Source of the DNA: Hyphomicrobium sp. | GTDB taxonomy: Bacteria > Pseudomonadota > Alphaproteobacteria > Rhizobiales > Hyphomicrobiaceae | Assembly (NCBI RefSeq): GCF_019744875.1 | Contig: NZ_JAIETU010000002.1 | Coordinates: forward strand, 620,001 to 684,000 | Direction: 5' to 3' | DNA length: 64,000 nt | Shown: positions 10,601-19,390 of the stretch, piece after piece | Position numbering within the stretch: position 1 is the stretch's first letter | How the letters are laid out: the number at the start of each line of letters is the position of its first letter | Position numbers and translations under genes: made by a program | Notes under the pieces: generated by a model | The model's input: only the letters and a program-made list of their open reading frames with translations | Databases searched by the model: none | What the model was told of the DNA's origin: nothing

Positions 10601-13600
10601 GTCGCCGATCGTGCTGGCCGGGTTGCCGCCCGGGAGCGCGTCGTCATCGACGAACGCTGCCGCCGTGCCGCCGGTCGGGACATTGGCGTCCGTCACCTGC
10701 AGGCTGATGTTGGCCGTCGCCGTGTCGCCGTCGCCATCGGTGACGGTGTAGGTCGCCTGGATCGGCGCAACGGGGCTCGTCGTGGCGCTGTTCGCGGTGA
10801 AGGAGTAGCTGCCGTCGGCCTTCACCTTGATCACGCCGGAGCCGAGATCGATCGCCTGCGAGTAGTTGGCATCGGCCGGGTTGAACACCAGCGCCGTGCC
10901 GTTGATGTGCGTGACGGTTGCGCCGTCCGCACCCGCCACGAAGTCGAGCGCGCCCGTGATCGTCGCGCCTTCCGCGACGTTCTGCGACGCCTCGTTGCTC
11001 GCGGTCGGGACGTCATCGATGACGCTGGCGTTCAGAACGCCCGTTGCGGTCGTTCCATCCGTGTCGACCACGACGACGGCAAACTGCTCGCTGGCCGCGT
11101 TCCTGCCGCCGCCCGGCAGATGGTTGTCGTTGTCGATCAGGATGTAGGTGTACGAAACCGTGCCCGTCGCGGCGTTGTAGGTCGCCTGCAGCGTGTTACC
11201 GAGCGGCGTCGTGATCGTCGCCGTCGTGCCGTCGAGGGGAATGGTGGTGCCAGCGATCGTCACGCTCGCAACGCCGTCTCCGGCTGCGATGCCGAACACG
11301 CCCGACTGCTGCAGCAGGCCGGCATTCGGGTTCGACCCGTCGGCGAGGTTGCTTTCGTCGAGAACGATCTCGCCGCCCTCGACATTGAGGAACGAGAGCA
11401 CGACCGGATCGTCGGCGCCGTTGACCGTGATCGTGAGTGTCGCGGTAGAGTGATCGCCGTCGCCGTCAACGATGGTGTAGGTGAACGTCTCGGTCAGCGA
11501 CTGGTTCTTGTTCAGCGCAGCGACGCTCGCGTTGTCGCTGTTCACCGCATACGCGTAGTTGCCGTTCGCGTCGACCGTCAGCGTCCCGTAGGCGCCGGCC
11601 ACCGTGTTGCCGACCGCACCCGTCCAGGAGATCGAGCCGAAGCCGTCGGCGCCGAGCCCGTCTGCAACGCCATCCGTTCCGTTCGTATCCGAGCCGAGGC
11701 CGCCGTCGACCGCGGTGACGACGTTGCCCGTCGCAGCAGGCGCCACGCCACGCGTCGTGAAGTCGTCGAAGCCGAAGTAGTCGGGCCCGTGGAATTCGAT
11801 CTTCGTCAGGTTCGCGAACCCGGGGATCGCCGAGAAATCGACGAACTGGGCCACGCCCTGCAGCACCAGGAACGTGTACGTCACCGGCGCGCCGCCGCCG
11901 GCGGGATAGCCCGTGGCGGTGACGTTCATGTTGCCGTTACGCGCAACGAACGATGCGCCGAGGAAGCTGAACACGCCGCCGGAAATGCCGATCGGCGAGC
12001 CCTGCGGGGCCGGATAGTCCGGATGCTCGGGGGGACGCGCCTCGGCGAAGAATGCGAGGTTGTCGCCGCTGGTCGGAATGTAGGTGGATCCCGGCTGCGG
12101 ATTGTGGATGCCGGTCTGCGTCCAGGTGAAGCCGCCGTAGTTGAAGGGAATCGGCTGCTCGCCGCCCTCGGAAAGCGGAACGTCGTCGAAGCTCAACACC
12201 TGGATCGCAGCCGCCGTCACGGCATCGCTATCGCTCCGCGCCGCCGGAACGTCGTCCGACACCGAGAGGTTGACGGTGTTGGTGGCGGTGGTGCCGTCGA
12301 TGTCGGTCGCGACGACGCCAACGGAGCCGAGGCCGACGAGATCATCGGCATCGATGCCCGGGTGGCTGTCGTAGTTGTCATGCAGGGTCACGGTCACGGT
12401 GGCGCTGCCCGTGGCGCCCGCGGCAATGGAAGCCGGCGGCGTGAGGGTCAGGGAGACGATCAGCGTTCCGCCGTCGCGGCCTTCGATCAGGGTGCCGTTG
12501 ACGCGCACCCACGTGAGGCCGCCAACAAGGCCCGACACGTCATTGGCGAACGCGAACGACGTGATGTCGTCCGAGCCGGCCGTGAACGAGACGGCGCCTT
12601 GAGCGAAGTCAGCGCCGGCGGGCGTGCTGCCGTTGGCCAGATTCTGGTCGTCGACTGTCAGCGAGAGCGGCTGGCCAGAAATGCTCGGCCCCTTGCCGTC
12701 GGTAATGGTGATCGTGTGCGTGTCGGTCGCGATGTCGCCGTCGCCGTCCCTCACGCGGATCGCGAAGTTGACGACATCCGGCGTGGCATCGGCATTGTTG
12801 ACGTTGTGGCCGGCAGCGAACGACCAGGTGCCGTTGGCATTCACCGTGAGCGTACCGCCCGTGACGGCGATGGGTGAGCCGAGCGCGTAGGTGTTGGCAC
12901 CGATAACGACCACGGTCGATGCGCCGTTCTGGTCGGCGCCGATGGTCTGCGTCCAGGCGCCGTTGACGGTGCCGTCTTCCGCGACCGTGTTCGACGTTCC
13001 GGCAATCGAGACGGTCGGGATGTCGTCGACGATCTTGACGTCGAGCGATCCGGTGGCCGTGCTGCCGTCCTTGTCCTTTACGGTTACGACGAAACTCTCG
13101 CCCAGGATGTTCTCGCCCTGACCGGCGGCATGCTGCTCGTTGTCGAGCAGCGTGTAGGTGTAGGTCACGACGCCTGCGACGTAGCGCACAAGAAGGCTGT
13201 TGCCGGTGGGCGTGGGTACACTGACCTGCGTGCCGTTGAGCGGAATCGTGGTCGCGCCGATCACGATGCTCGCAAGACCATCGGGCGCCGAGACCGTGAA
13301 CGTGCCCGTCTTGGTCAGGAGGCCCGCGTTCGGCGCCGATCCATCCGAAAGGTTCTGCTCGTCGACGACGACTTCGCCGCCCGCAACGTCGAGACCCTTG
13401 ATCGTGACGCCGTCATCGGCGCCCTTGATCGTGATGGTGATGATGGTGGTGGCCGTGCCGCCGTGCTTGTCGTCGATCGTCACCAGATACTTCTGGGTCA
13501 GCGTGTCTTTCGGGCCGAGCGAATCCAAAAGCGCATCGTTGACCTGGAAGTTCCAGCCAAGCGAGTCCGTTGCCTGGTTCACTGCGCCGAGGGTCAGCGT

Positions 13601-14191
13601 GCCGAGGTAGTTGTTGCCGAGCGGCTTGATCGTCGCATTGTGAGTATCGATTTTGTCGACGTCCGAGAACGTGATCAGGCCGGACTGCGAATGCGTGACG
13701 GTGTTCTCGCCGGGCTTGCCGTCGGCGACTTCAGCGACCGCGCCGGACTGCGCCTTGGAGGTGATGATCGGCGCGTCGTTGGTGCCCACGATCTGGATCG
13801 TGACCGTCGTCGACGTGGTGTTACCCGCGTAGTCCTTGAGCAGGATCGTGTAGGTCTGCGTCAGCGTCTGGCCGACGGCCAGATGATCGATGGCGCCGTC
13901 CTTGACTTTGAACGTCCAGTTCACCGCGTCCGTGTTCTGGTTCACGCTGGCGCTGAAGGTGCCGAGATAGCCGCCGGCCTTCGGGACCACGGTGGCGGAA
14001 TGCGTGTCACCGGCCGTGTCGGTGAACTTCAACGTTCCGGAGCGTGCGTGCTCGAACTTGAGCTCGTTCGGATGGTTATCTGGAAGCTCGGTGACGGAGG
14101 CTGACTGGGGGCCCACGAACGTCGGGGCGATCTTTGCGCACATCTGAGCGAACGTCAGAATCTTGACGTTAACGACCTTTTTCTTGGACAC
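7652..14191 (-). CDS. Giant VCBS/RTX surface protein with VWA domain, type I secretion substrate
   Basis: About 2179 residues. The GTG at 14191 is preferred: it follows a TTGGAG ribosome-binding site with 6 nt spacing, whereas the in-frame TTG at 14203 has none. The N-terminus ([16 protein letters not shown]) has no signal peptide. Then come tandem cadherin-like/VCBS repeats of ~90-140 residues with hallmarks such as [16 protein letters not shown] and [11 protein letters not shown]. Around residues 670-815 a non-repeat domain interrupts the array. A von Willebrand A domain follows at ~1610-1800, with the MIDAS motif DVSGSMD. RTX nonapeptides near 2030-2065 ([16 protein letters not shown]) precede an acidic C-terminal tail ending FDAGDFIMS, typical of a type I export signal. 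Likely role: adhesion or biofilm matrix. Confidence 0.93.
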   Translation of the reverse strand: MSKKKVVNVKILTFAQMCAKIAPTFVGPQSASVTELPDNHPNELKFEHARSGTLKFTDTAGDTHSATVVPKAGGYLGTFSASVNQNTDAVNWTFKVKDGAIDHLAVGQTLTQTYTILLKDYAGNTTSTTVTIQIVGTNDAPIITSKAQSGAVAEVADGKPGENTVTHSQSGLITFSDVDKIDTHNATIKPLGNNYLGTLTLGAVNQATDSLGWNFQVNDALLDSLGPKDTLTQKYLVTIDDKHGGTATTIITITIKGADDGVTIKGLDVAGGEVVVDEQNLSDGSAPNAGLLTKTGTFTVSAPDGLASIVIGATTIPLNGTQVSVPTPTGNSLLVRYVAGVVTYTYTLLDNEQHAAGQGENILGESFVVTVKDKDGSTATGSLDVKIVDDIPTVSIAGTSNTVAEDGTVNGAWTQTIGADQNGASTVVVIGANTYALGSPIAVTGGTLTVNANGTWSFAAGHNVNNADATPDVVNFAIRVRDGDGDIATDTHTITITDGKGPSISGQPLSLTVDDQNLANGSTPAGADFAQGAVSFTAGSDDITSFAFANDVSGLVGGLTWVRVNGTLIEGRDGGTLIVSLTLTPPASIAAGATGSATVTVTLHDNYDSHPGIDADDLVGLGSVGVVATDIDGTTATNTVNLSVSDDVPAARSDSDAVTAAAIQVLSFDDVPLSEGGEQPIPFNYGGFTWTQTGIHNPQPGSTYIPTSGDNLAFFAEARPPEHPDYPAPQGSPIGISGGVFSFLGASFVARNGNMNVTATGYPAGGGAPVTYTFLVLQGVAQFVDFSAIPGFANLTKIEFHGPDYFGFDDFTTRGVAPAATGNVVTAVDGGLGSDTNGTDGVADGLGADGFGSISWTGAVGNTVAGAYGTLTVDANGNYAYAVNSDNASVAALNKNQSLTETFTYTIVDGDGDHSTATLTITVNGADDPVVLSFLNVEGGEIVLDESNLADGSNPNAGLLQQSGVFGIAAGDGVASVTIAGTTIPLDGTTATITTPLGNTLQATYNAATGTVSYTYILIDNDNHLPGGGRNAASEQFAVVVVDTDGTTATGVLNASVIDDVPTASNEASQNVAEGATITGALDFVAGADGATVTHINGTALVFNPADANYSQAIDLGSGVIKVKADGSYSFTANSATTSPVAPIQATYTVTDGDGDTATANISLQVTDANVPTGGTAAAFVDDDALPGGNPASTIGDLAVPNTDGDNYEANFSGTLGGSVGLDQPGTFSFAALGGTSGTVGTETVNYTWNAANNTLTATGPRGPLFNVQITDPSTGAYTVNLIDNVLHSPGENENDAIVTLAYVIRDADGSTAPGTLTITFDDDAPTANAGPTLTISENDGMVTGINLFTNDAEGADTARVTHVTFGSTTYVVDPALGVTVVTTNGTYKFTASGNWTFDPVPNPSNANQNESFTYRITDADGDTSEAVQNIVITNANTQPTAGTAAAVVDDEDLANGIAGGTGDATGQATTATGVLPHDFGGDGKAAVDPVSFSSMHGTTGTVGTEAVTYAWNGATNTLTATSARGPVFTVQVDGGAETGAGAYAFTLLKPVLHATGNAENDAVVNLTYTVRDSNGDATNGTLSITIDDDTPVANARIKTINEAASNNSNVMLLLDVSGSMDDPSGLTGLTRLDVLKASVVELLEQYDNMGDVKVRIVTFSSNADAVGAVWMSVAEAKAAVLSLTAGGSTNYDDTLSDAVTAFSSSGSIAGAQNVAYFVSDGEPNQPAGSAGISPTEQAVWENFLSTNKVVSYALGAGSGVTASALEPVAFNGASGQQMPAIVVTDMSQLTATLVGTVNAVTTNGNLLTDATAGGFGADGGYINQISINGQSFNYNPATDQVTTAGGTQQFTFVQATNVLTITTAIGASFVVDLDDGTYSYTGPASINTNLSEIIGYQLIDNDGDTASNTLTVNIVNGDRAPIVRDDKVITNMSGSAIVIPEYALLYNDSDPDGQVIAVTGSAADISSANSVPRASGNFTFNDNNSNGGSFTYTGSTSGPAASDTGSVSVERTSSSTLNGAGLAEILIGGNSGSTINGDAGHDVLIGGTGNDRLVGGTGNDLLHGGAGNDTFVFNTALNAVTNVDTIRDFDADAAGGQDRIELSQAIFGGIGGTLSASEFAVTTDGLATTAAQRIIYNSTTGTLTYDADGSGAGAGIHFAVVKLTSGAGTFDAGDFIMS

Positions 14192-14594
14192 GCTAAACTC
14201 CAAACGACCATCTGCGCGAGGCGGGTCTGGAGCGGGAGACCCAGGGGGCGCAGGTTCTAAAAAAAACGTATAAGTCCGCTCCTTATTGGAGCACGCATAT
14301 ACCGGCCACTTTTGAAACGGAAATCCCGTAGGTATTTACCATTAAACATATATTTTTACGCTATATCCGTCACTTAGCTGCTACCCCAGCTAAGACCATG
14401 ATTTGACGAGCATTCGCGCACGGACGTTTCCGGGCGCCCGCGCAAAAACGCAATTTCTAAAAATTAGGCATATTTTTATGCGTCCGGCGCTTTCGAACGC
14501 GCTGCGCCTTCGATTGCCCGAAACACGTCGTTTCTCGAACCAACACTGCGCACGTGGCGCGCGCCGATCCACGGCTATGGCTGCAACCGGCGGC
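14192..14594. promoter_or_regulatory. 403-bp AT-rich spacer, presumed promoter/leader of the giant surface protein
   Basis: There is no convincing gene here. The stretch is much more AT-rich than its neighbours, especially 14260-14480, with runs of A and T (near 14262, 14351 and 14463-14476). It precedes the giant protein gene on the minus strand and should hold its promoter. I could not fix -35/-10 boxes with confidence. Confidence 0.5.
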
Positions 14595-16031
14595 TCACTC
14601 GGCCAGCGTGTTCTTGTAGATCGTGCCGTCCTTCATGATGATTTTGAAGTTGGCCGGGTCGGCAATCAGGTTGATGTTGTCCAGGGGATTGCCGTCGACG
14701 AGCAGCACGTCCGCGAGCGCTCCCTGCTCCACGACGCCGAGCTTTCCCGGATAGGGATTGCGCTTGCCGGACAGCGCCAGCAGCTCGGCGTTGGTCGATG
14801 TCGCCATGACCAGAGCTTCGGCCGGTGTGTACCAGCGGGTCAGCGAGGCGAGGATGGCTCCCTGCTGCTTCGCGAGCGCCGCCGAGAACAGCACGTCTGT
14901 GCCCCACGCCGTCTTGATCTTGTACTTCTTCGCCAGCTCGTAGGTTTTGCCGATGCCGGGCCAGACTTCATCCGCCTTGGCGCGCTGTATCGAACCCTCC
15001 GGAAATCCGAGCCGCAAGTCCTCGGGCAGCGGCTGCATGCTGAGCCAGATGCCCTTGTCGGCAATCAGCCTCGCGGTGGCGTCGTCCATCAGCATGCCGT
15101 GCTCGATGCACCTCACGCCAACCGCGATGGCCCGCTGTATCGCCGCCGGCGTAAACGCGTGCACGGTGACGTAGGTGCCCCAGTTCTCGGCCGCTTCGAC
15201 GGCTGCGCGAAGCTCGGCCTCGGTGAAGGTCGTGACGTCGATCGGGCTGAACGGCGATGACACACCTCCGCCCGCCGTCAGCTTGACCTGGGAGGCGCCC
15301 TGCATGAGCTGCTCGCGGGTGCGCAGGCGCACTTCATCGGGGCTGTCCGCAACCATGCTGCCGCCAAGTTGCTCCATGCGGGTGAGCTTGCCGCCGATCT
15401 GGCGCGGCAGGTCGGTGAGATCGCGGAAATCTCCGTGGCCGCTCGTGACGGTGATGACGGCGCCGGACGGATAGATGCGCGGGCCCTTGACGACGCCCTC
15501 GTCGATCGCGCGCTTGAGGCCGAACACCGGCCCGCCCACGTCGCGAACGGTGGTGAAGCCGCGCATGAGGGTGTCGGTCGCCTCGGCGCCAGCCAGGAGG
15601 CTTGTGTAGGTGACATCACCGAACGCCTGCATCGGCGTCACGCGGATCAGCGCCGCGTGCCAATGCGCATCGATGAGGCCCGGCATCAACGTGCGCCCGC
15701 CGCCGGCGATGATGCGTGTATCAGCCCGGCGATCCACCGGGATCGGCTCAGTCGACACGCGCTCGATGACGTTGCCGCGGATCAGCACATTGGAGGGCTG
15801 CGAGAGCGCCGCGCTTTTGCCGTCGAAGACCCGAACGTTCTCGAACACCGTGACGGCGCCGTTCGCCGGGACGGGCGCTGCCCCCTGGGCCCGAGCATCG
15901 GGAATTGGATCCAGTGCCGCGATGCAAGCGAGCGCCGCTGCGCCCGCTACAATGGCGCGGGCGCCGGCCGCCGAGCGCTTTGTCCTCGGCGAGGTGGCGT
16001 CCAGCAACGGCGCGAGAGAAGACGTGTGCAT
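14595..16031 (-). CDS. Exported amidohydrolase-family metal-dependent hydrolase
   Basis: A 478-residue protein with an N-terminal export segment (ARAIVAGAAALACIAALDPIPDARAQG, cleavage near residue 50). The amidohydrolase TIM barrel starts at GRTLMPGLIDAHWHA, giving the metal-binding His-x-His. A Lys ligand candidate lies in QVKLTAGGGV, further His in TVHAFTP and RCIEHGMLM, and the metal Asp in AWGTDVLF. The C-terminal composite beta domain closes with GVVEQGALADVLLVDGNPLDNI. This matches the imidazolonepropionase/Xaa-Pro dipeptidase-like secreted group (COG1228), which acts on amide or lactam bonds; the substrate is unknown. It is monocistronic on the minus strand, starting 172 bp from the tRNA-fragment repeat that bounds the mini-island. 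Confidence 0.9.
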   Translation of the reverse strand: MHTSSLAPLLDATSPRTKRSAAGARAIVAGAAALACIAALDPIPDARAQGAAPVPANGAVTVFENVRVFDGKSAALSQPSNVLIRGNVIERVSTEPIPVDRRADTRIIAGGGRTLMPGLIDAHWHAALIRVTPMQAFGDVTYTSLLAGAEATDTLMRGFTTVRDVGGPVFGLKRAIDEGVVKGPRIYPSGAVITVTSGHGDFRDLTDLPRQIGGKLTRMEQLGGSMVADSPDEVRLRTREQLMQGASQVKLTAGGGVSSPFSPIDVTTFTEAELRAAVEAAENWGTYVTVHAFTPAAIQRAIAVGVRCIEHGMLMDDATARLIADKGIWLSMQPLPEDLRLGFPEGSIQRAKADEVWPGIGKTYELAKKYKIKTAWGTDVLFSAALAKQQGAILASLTRWYTPAEALVMATSTNAELLALSGKRNPYPGKLGVVEQGALADVLLVDGNPLDNINLIADPANFKIIMKDGTIYKNTLAE

Positions 16032-16202
16032 GGCGATCCTCCTCGTCGGCGATCGATAGCAAAGCAGCGTATCTCAGTCTTGAAGGGGCGGAAAGCGGCG
16101 CCTGGGGTGGGCAGGTGCTGGCCATTTGCGCGAACGATGCGCGCGCCATCTCCGCAATGCGCGGTGCCCGGAATGGATTCAATATTAACAAGCTGAAGAA
16201 AA

Positions 16203-16247
16203 ATGGTCGGGGCAGAGAGACTCGAACTCCCGACTTCCTGCTCCCAA
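16203..16247 (-). repeat. Displaced 3' end of tRNA-Pro: distal attachment-site copy
   Basis: A 45-bp exact copy of 18535-18579, i.e. the tRNA-Pro gene from inside its anticodon loop to the CCA end plus one base. The sequence diverges immediately beyond the anticodon loop side (16248), so no second tRNA can be formed. This is the geometry left when an element integrates into a tRNA gene and rebuilds the intact gene at its other end. Confidence 0.9.
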
Positions 16248-16321
16248 CGCGCGTTCTGAGGATTCACGTGACGTTCGCGGTGTTATCAAACAGAGGCTTA
16301 GCGGCTAGTAAGAATGCGCTC

Positions 16322-16338
16322 GAGCCAAAAGTTGGCTC
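16322..16338. other. Small perfect hairpin downstream of the XRE-ImmA gene
   Basis: Two 7-bp arms, GAGCCAA and TTGGCTC, with a 3-nt loop, 36 bp beyond the stop of the minus-strand XRE-ImmA/IrrE gene. No U-tract follows on the minus strand, so it is at best a weak terminator. Confidence 0.4.
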
Positions 16339-16373
16339 AACGCTCTCCCGCGTCCCAGTAACATCAAGCCGCA

Positions 16374-17516
16374 TTAAGCCTGTCGCTTGAAGTTCGGAAC
16401 CAAGCGAAGTTTTGGCTTTTCGGGAACGCGAGGCCCTGTTGGTACAAGACCGTGCATCTGCGCGAATTCGTTAGGGAACGTCGTCACCGCGTTTGCAATG
16501 TCCACAATCGTAAACCCTAAATCTTGCGTATGGGCCCGTATTAAGTCTGCGGCAAGTCGAGGTTGCTCTGGCGCGATATCGAACTCAACGGGTTCCCGAG
16601 TGCGATAAGGGCCGAAATCAATCCACAGTCGCCTCGCTGACTCGCCCTCTATTAAATCGACCGAGGATGCACGGTAGATCAGCGATGCAATTGAAACACG
16701 CCACTTTAATTTAAGTTTGCCCAGAGCAGGGATGGAGAGGCCTCGTCTCAAATCGGGTAGAATTCCGTTGCGCGGCATCAGCAGTTCAGATGCGAATTCA
16801 TTGGCCTCTTTTTCCATAGCTTCGTCTGGGAAAGCGTGGAGCACGGCGTGGCCGAACTCATGTGCCAGGCTGAAGCGCATTCGGTCGGCAGGGCGGTTCT
16901 GATTGAGAAATATCACCGGGTCCATCCCAACCGGACGGAGAGTGAAACCGTCGACATCGGCCGCACCAAAATCTGCCTTGATCACCATTATGCCGCTTGC
17001 TTCGACGTAGCTGGTTAGATCAGCGATCGGCCCATCGCCTAGTTGCCAACCTGCACGGACAGCGATAGCAGCGTCGCGCGCGGTCGAGATCGCGCGGGCG
17101 AACTCAGCCGCACCTGATCGAGTTTTTACAATCTCGAACTTCGGCGTTTCAAATTCCGGATTGAGATCCACAGCATCGAGCAAACGTCTCAGCTGCAGAA
17201 CGTAGTGATTACCTAAAGCAATCACGGCGCTTTCATCTCTTGCCGATACGGATGCTCGTTTGCGAAACGCCGCTGGATGCAAGCTTATGGGTTGTCGGTA
17301 AACCGTGTCCTGTTCGTAGAAAAACGCCACTGGAAACTGAAGGCAACGGGCAATAGACTTCAGCTGTTCAAGCCCTAGCTCTCCGCTTGCGTCATTCTCA
17401 GTTCTGGAAATCGCCGTCTGCGGCACTCCGGACGCTGCGGCGAGATCGGTCTGGGTCATGCGTCGGCGATTACGCGCCAGACGAACCATCTCCCCGTTTA
17501 ACTTGCGATCCAGCAT
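16374..17516 (-). CDS. XRE-family regulator fused to ImmA/IrrE metallopeptidase
   Basis: 380 residues. Residues ~8-62 are an XRE/Cro helix-turn-helix (RRMTQTDLAAASGVPQTAIS RTEND). Residues ~160-270 are the ImmA/IrrE (COG2856) zinc peptidase domain, with H219-E-F-G-H223 (LAHEFGHAVLH) and the downstream EANEFASELLMP helix providing the third ligand. All key residues are present. Family members cleave repressors to induce mobile elements or stress genes, or act as antitoxin-like partners. The gene overlaps the upstream cassette gene by 47 bp, so the two are co-translated. Base composition is visibly lower in GC than the flanking chromosome, and both genes lie between the two tRNA-Pro repeats, which points to horizontal transfer. 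Confidence 0.92.
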   Translation of the reverse strand: MLDRKLNGEMVRLARNRRRMTQTDLAAASGVPQTAISRTENDASGELGLEQLKSIARCLQFPVAFFYEQDTVYRQPISLHPAAFRKRASVSARDESAVIALGNHYVLQLRRLLDAVDLNPEFETPKFEIVKTRSGAAEFARAISTARDAAIAVRAGWQLGDGPIADLTSYVEASGIMVIKADFGAADVDGFTLRPVGMDPVIFLNQNRPADRMRFSLAHEFGHAVLHAFPDEAMEKEANEFASELLMPRNGILPDLRRGLSIPALGKLKLKWRVSIASLIYRASSVDLIEGESARRLWIDFGPYRTREPVEFDIAPEQPRLAADLIRAHTQDLGFTIVDIANAVTTFPNEFAQMHGLVPTGPRVPEKPKLRLVPNFKRQA

Positions 17517-18147
17517 CTTTTTCCGTTCCCTTGCGAGCCTTTTTCACCTTGATCTCCGTGCCCCGGACCTTAGTTGCCCGGTCGAAGAGCGCGTCAGCGC
17601 CCTCAATTTTTGGCTCCGGAATGACGAGGGCGGGACGGGGGATGGCAACTTTTTGCCGGTCCACTTTGTCCGCATAAGCAAGAAACAGCTTGTCAATGCT
17701 AACGCGAGATTTTGCGAGGCAATAGCCGAGGAACATCAAAATTTGCTTCGGCGCCAAGCCTTCGAAGCCGGGCAGCGACGGTGCGGCCTCGTCCTCGATA
17801 TCGACAAATTGATGCTGCGGTTTTCGAACGCCCCCCTTCGGCCCGGCATAGTGAAGCTCCAAATTTACTTCGCGCTCCAAGCCGCCAAGCTCGATAGTGC
17901 CTACGATCTTGTAGGCTGGCCCTTCTTCAACTCGGACGGCCTTCAGGCCGCACTCTTCGAGTTTTGATGCCATCGCCGCTTGCGGGATGGCCGAATGGAT
18001 CGCGGCGCCGACGGCGGCCGGACTGGTGAGATCGAAGTGTTCAACGGAGTGGAGACCCTTGAGGGTCTTCTCGAGTTCAGCGGCGAGCTGCCAAATGCCG
18101 GCACCCAACCGTTCTCTCAGAGCTGTCAGAATCTCTGTACGGGTCAT
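17470..18147 (-). CDS. Unknown protein of the tRNA-Pro mini-island, partner of XRE-ImmA
   Basis: 225 residues from the ATG at 18147, chosen because a perfect GGAGG lies 5 nt upstream; the frame extends to 18216 without a site. I do not recognise a family. There is an N-terminal helical stretch (ILTALRERLGAGIWQLAAELEKTLKGL), a central region with beta character (YKIVGTIELGGLEREVNLELHY), a helical segment (KQILMFLGYCLAKSRVSIDKLF), and a Lys/Arg-rich tail of ~50 residues that looks disordered and nucleic-acid binding. No signal peptide or membrane helix is seen. It is the first gene of the cassette and overlaps the metallopeptidase gene by 47 bp, so a toxin, target or repressor paired with the protease is a reasonable inference. 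No function is assigned. Confidence 0.75.
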   Translation of the reverse strand: MTRTEILTALRERLGAGIWQLAAELEKTLKGLHSVEHFDLTSPAAVGAAIHSAIPQAAMASKLEECGLKAVRVEEGPAYKIVGTIELGGLEREVNLELHYAGPKGGVRKPQHQFVDIEDEAAPSLPGFEGLAPKQILMFLGYCLAKSRVSIDKLFLAYADKVDRQKVAIPRPALVIPEPKIEGADALFDRATKVRGTEIKVKKARKGTEKDAGSQVKRGDGSSGA

Positions 18148-18535
18148 GGCAACCTCCAGGTCCGGCCTGAAGGCAAATTCGCCCGAGTCGCGCGATGGGC
18201 GCAAGGGGGCATTCAAATTTTATTCAGAAAATATCCGCGCGAGTGAATATTTTTTGCATCAGCCTGAGGTGCCACACAGGGTCAGACGCTACGACGAGCA
18301 AAGATCTTGAACGAAGGATGTTTCGTCGTCAACGGTAGTCGACTGCGGTTTCGGGCGGTAGCGATCACGGAGTGCCATTGAACGGCGATAAATGGCAGGC
18401 GCTCGACAAGCGCATTAGCGCAGATTAATCATGACGTTAGCTTCCGCCGCCCGCGCCGTAAAAATTTAACTCAGAATGACGACCCGGCCGAAACTCAGAA
18501 TGAAACGGCTGAACGAGGTTAAGCCATTGAATTTA
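18148..18535. promoter_or_regulatory. 388-bp leader/right end of the tRNA-Pro mini-island
   Basis: No gene is seen. On the minus strand it must hold the promoter of the two-gene cassette. It is AT-rich near 18215-18255, where an imperfect inverted repeat (ATATT ... AATAT around the GCGCGAG core) could be an operator for the XRE protein. A 12-bp direct repeat (AACTCAGAATGA) occurs at 18468-18479 and 18492-18503, close to the island end. Confidence 0.45.
18468..18503. repeat. 12-bp direct repeat pair near island end
   Basis: AACTCAGAATGA occurs twice with a 24-bp period, 32 bp from the tRNA 3' end. The location is like that of arm-type recombinase or excision-factor sites, but this is only an inference from position. 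Confidence 0.5.
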
Positions 18536-18579
18536 TGGTCGGGGCAGAGAGACTCGAACTCCCGACTTCCTGCTCCCAA
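18535..18579 (-). repeat. Proximal attachment-site copy within tRNA-Pro
   Basis: This is identical over 45 bp to 16203-16247 and comprises the 3' part of the intact tRNA-Pro gene. The exact identity suggests recent integration or continuing selection. Confidence 0.9.
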
Positions 18580-18612
18580 AGCAGGCGCTCTACCAGGCTG
18601 AGCTATGCCCCG
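18536..18612 (-). tRNA. tRNA-Pro (anticodon TGG)
   Basis: A 77-nt gene including encoded CCA. The 7-bp acceptor stem pairs CGGGGCA with TGCCCCG; the discriminator is A. The anticodon stem CCTGC/GCAGG encloses the loop TTTGGGA with anticodon TGG. The T-arm contains the GTTCGAGTC consensus. The gene is intact and its 3' half serves as the attachment site of the adjacent 2.3-kb island. Confidence 0.97.
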
Positions 18613-18796
18613 TCTCAATGTCTGCGGTGATGGCGCCTGGCCGGCTCACCATCGGAAATTCAAAGCAGCATCGTCCGCACCATGTGCCGCGTCGCGCGGT
18701 CAGGGTCAAGCTTAGACCGCAAGCCGTGTCGCGCTTGAGGCAACTTGCCTCGATTCCTGCTGCCCGATCTCGTGTTCCCGAGCGCCTCGTCCCGAG

Positions 18797-19306
18797 CTAC
18801 GGCGTGGCGCCAAACAGGCGGTGGCGCACCTTATCGCCGGGCTTCAGGCCCAACTGCTCGGCGCGACCGCCGGCAATCTCGAGAACGCCGCTGACGAGGC
18901 CTTCCGACGAGATCATCCGCTCCGAAAACGGCTCCGTGCGGGCCGCGATCCGATGCACAGTGCCGTCGGCGCGGATGAACACCATGTCGAGGGGAATGTA
19001 GGTGTTCTTCATCCACATCGTGATTTCGCGTTCCTTGCCGTTGTGGAACAGCATGCCCTTGTCGGCCGCAAGGCTGGTGCGGAACATCAGTCCCAGCGCC
19101 TGCTGCTGCGCGGTGGTCGCGATTTCAACGTCGAAGGTGTGGGTGCCGGTCGCCGAGACGACGTCGAGCCGCTCGGTCGTGAGCTTGGCGGCGGCGACTT
19201 TGCTATCGGCGTGCTTCGGAGGCTCGCCCGCAGCGAGACCCGGCGTCAAAACGGCAAGAAGGGCCGCGCCGAACGCAGCCCCTCTTCCATAGCGTGTTTC
19301 TGTCAT
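18797..19306 (-). CDS. DUF192 family exported protein
   Basis: 169 residues with an N-terminal signal peptide (FGAALLAVLTPGLAAGE). The DUF192 (COG1430) core follows at ~48-165, with the typical segments QQALGLMFRTSL, GMLFHNGKEREITMWMKNTYIPLDMVFI and the C-terminal GGRAEQLGLKPGDKVRH. The family is widespread and poorly understood; structures show a small beta-barrel. It is alone on the minus strand, between tRNA-Pro and the cold-shock gene. Confidence 0.92.
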   Translation of the reverse strand: MTETRYGRGAAFGAALLAVLTPGLAAGEPPKHADSKVAAAKLTTERLDVVSATGTHTFDVEIATTAQQQALGLMFRTSLAADKGMLFHNGKEREITMWMKNTYIPLDMVFIRADGTVHRIAARTEPFSERMISSEGLVSGVLEIAGGRAEQLGLKPGDKVRHRLFGATP

Positions 19307-19390
19307 GCGGCACCGGCGCTTGAGGCACGAAAGGCGTGCAGTTTTTGCAAACCTAAGGTGTTTCGAGGCGTCCTTGAAGTGCCGACACCG

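Noticed and set aside
9530-12877. A 1115-codon open frame on the plus strand opposite the giant surface protein
   Set aside because: It is antisense to a clearly real repeat protein in high-GC DNA, is Arg/Val/Asp-rich with no domain, and mirrors the codon pattern of the minus-strand gene.
16203-16260. A possible second tRNA gene next to the amidohydrolase
   Set aside because: Only the 3' 45 bp of tRNA-Pro are present; the anticodon stem and everything 5' of it are missing, so it is an attachment-site remnant.
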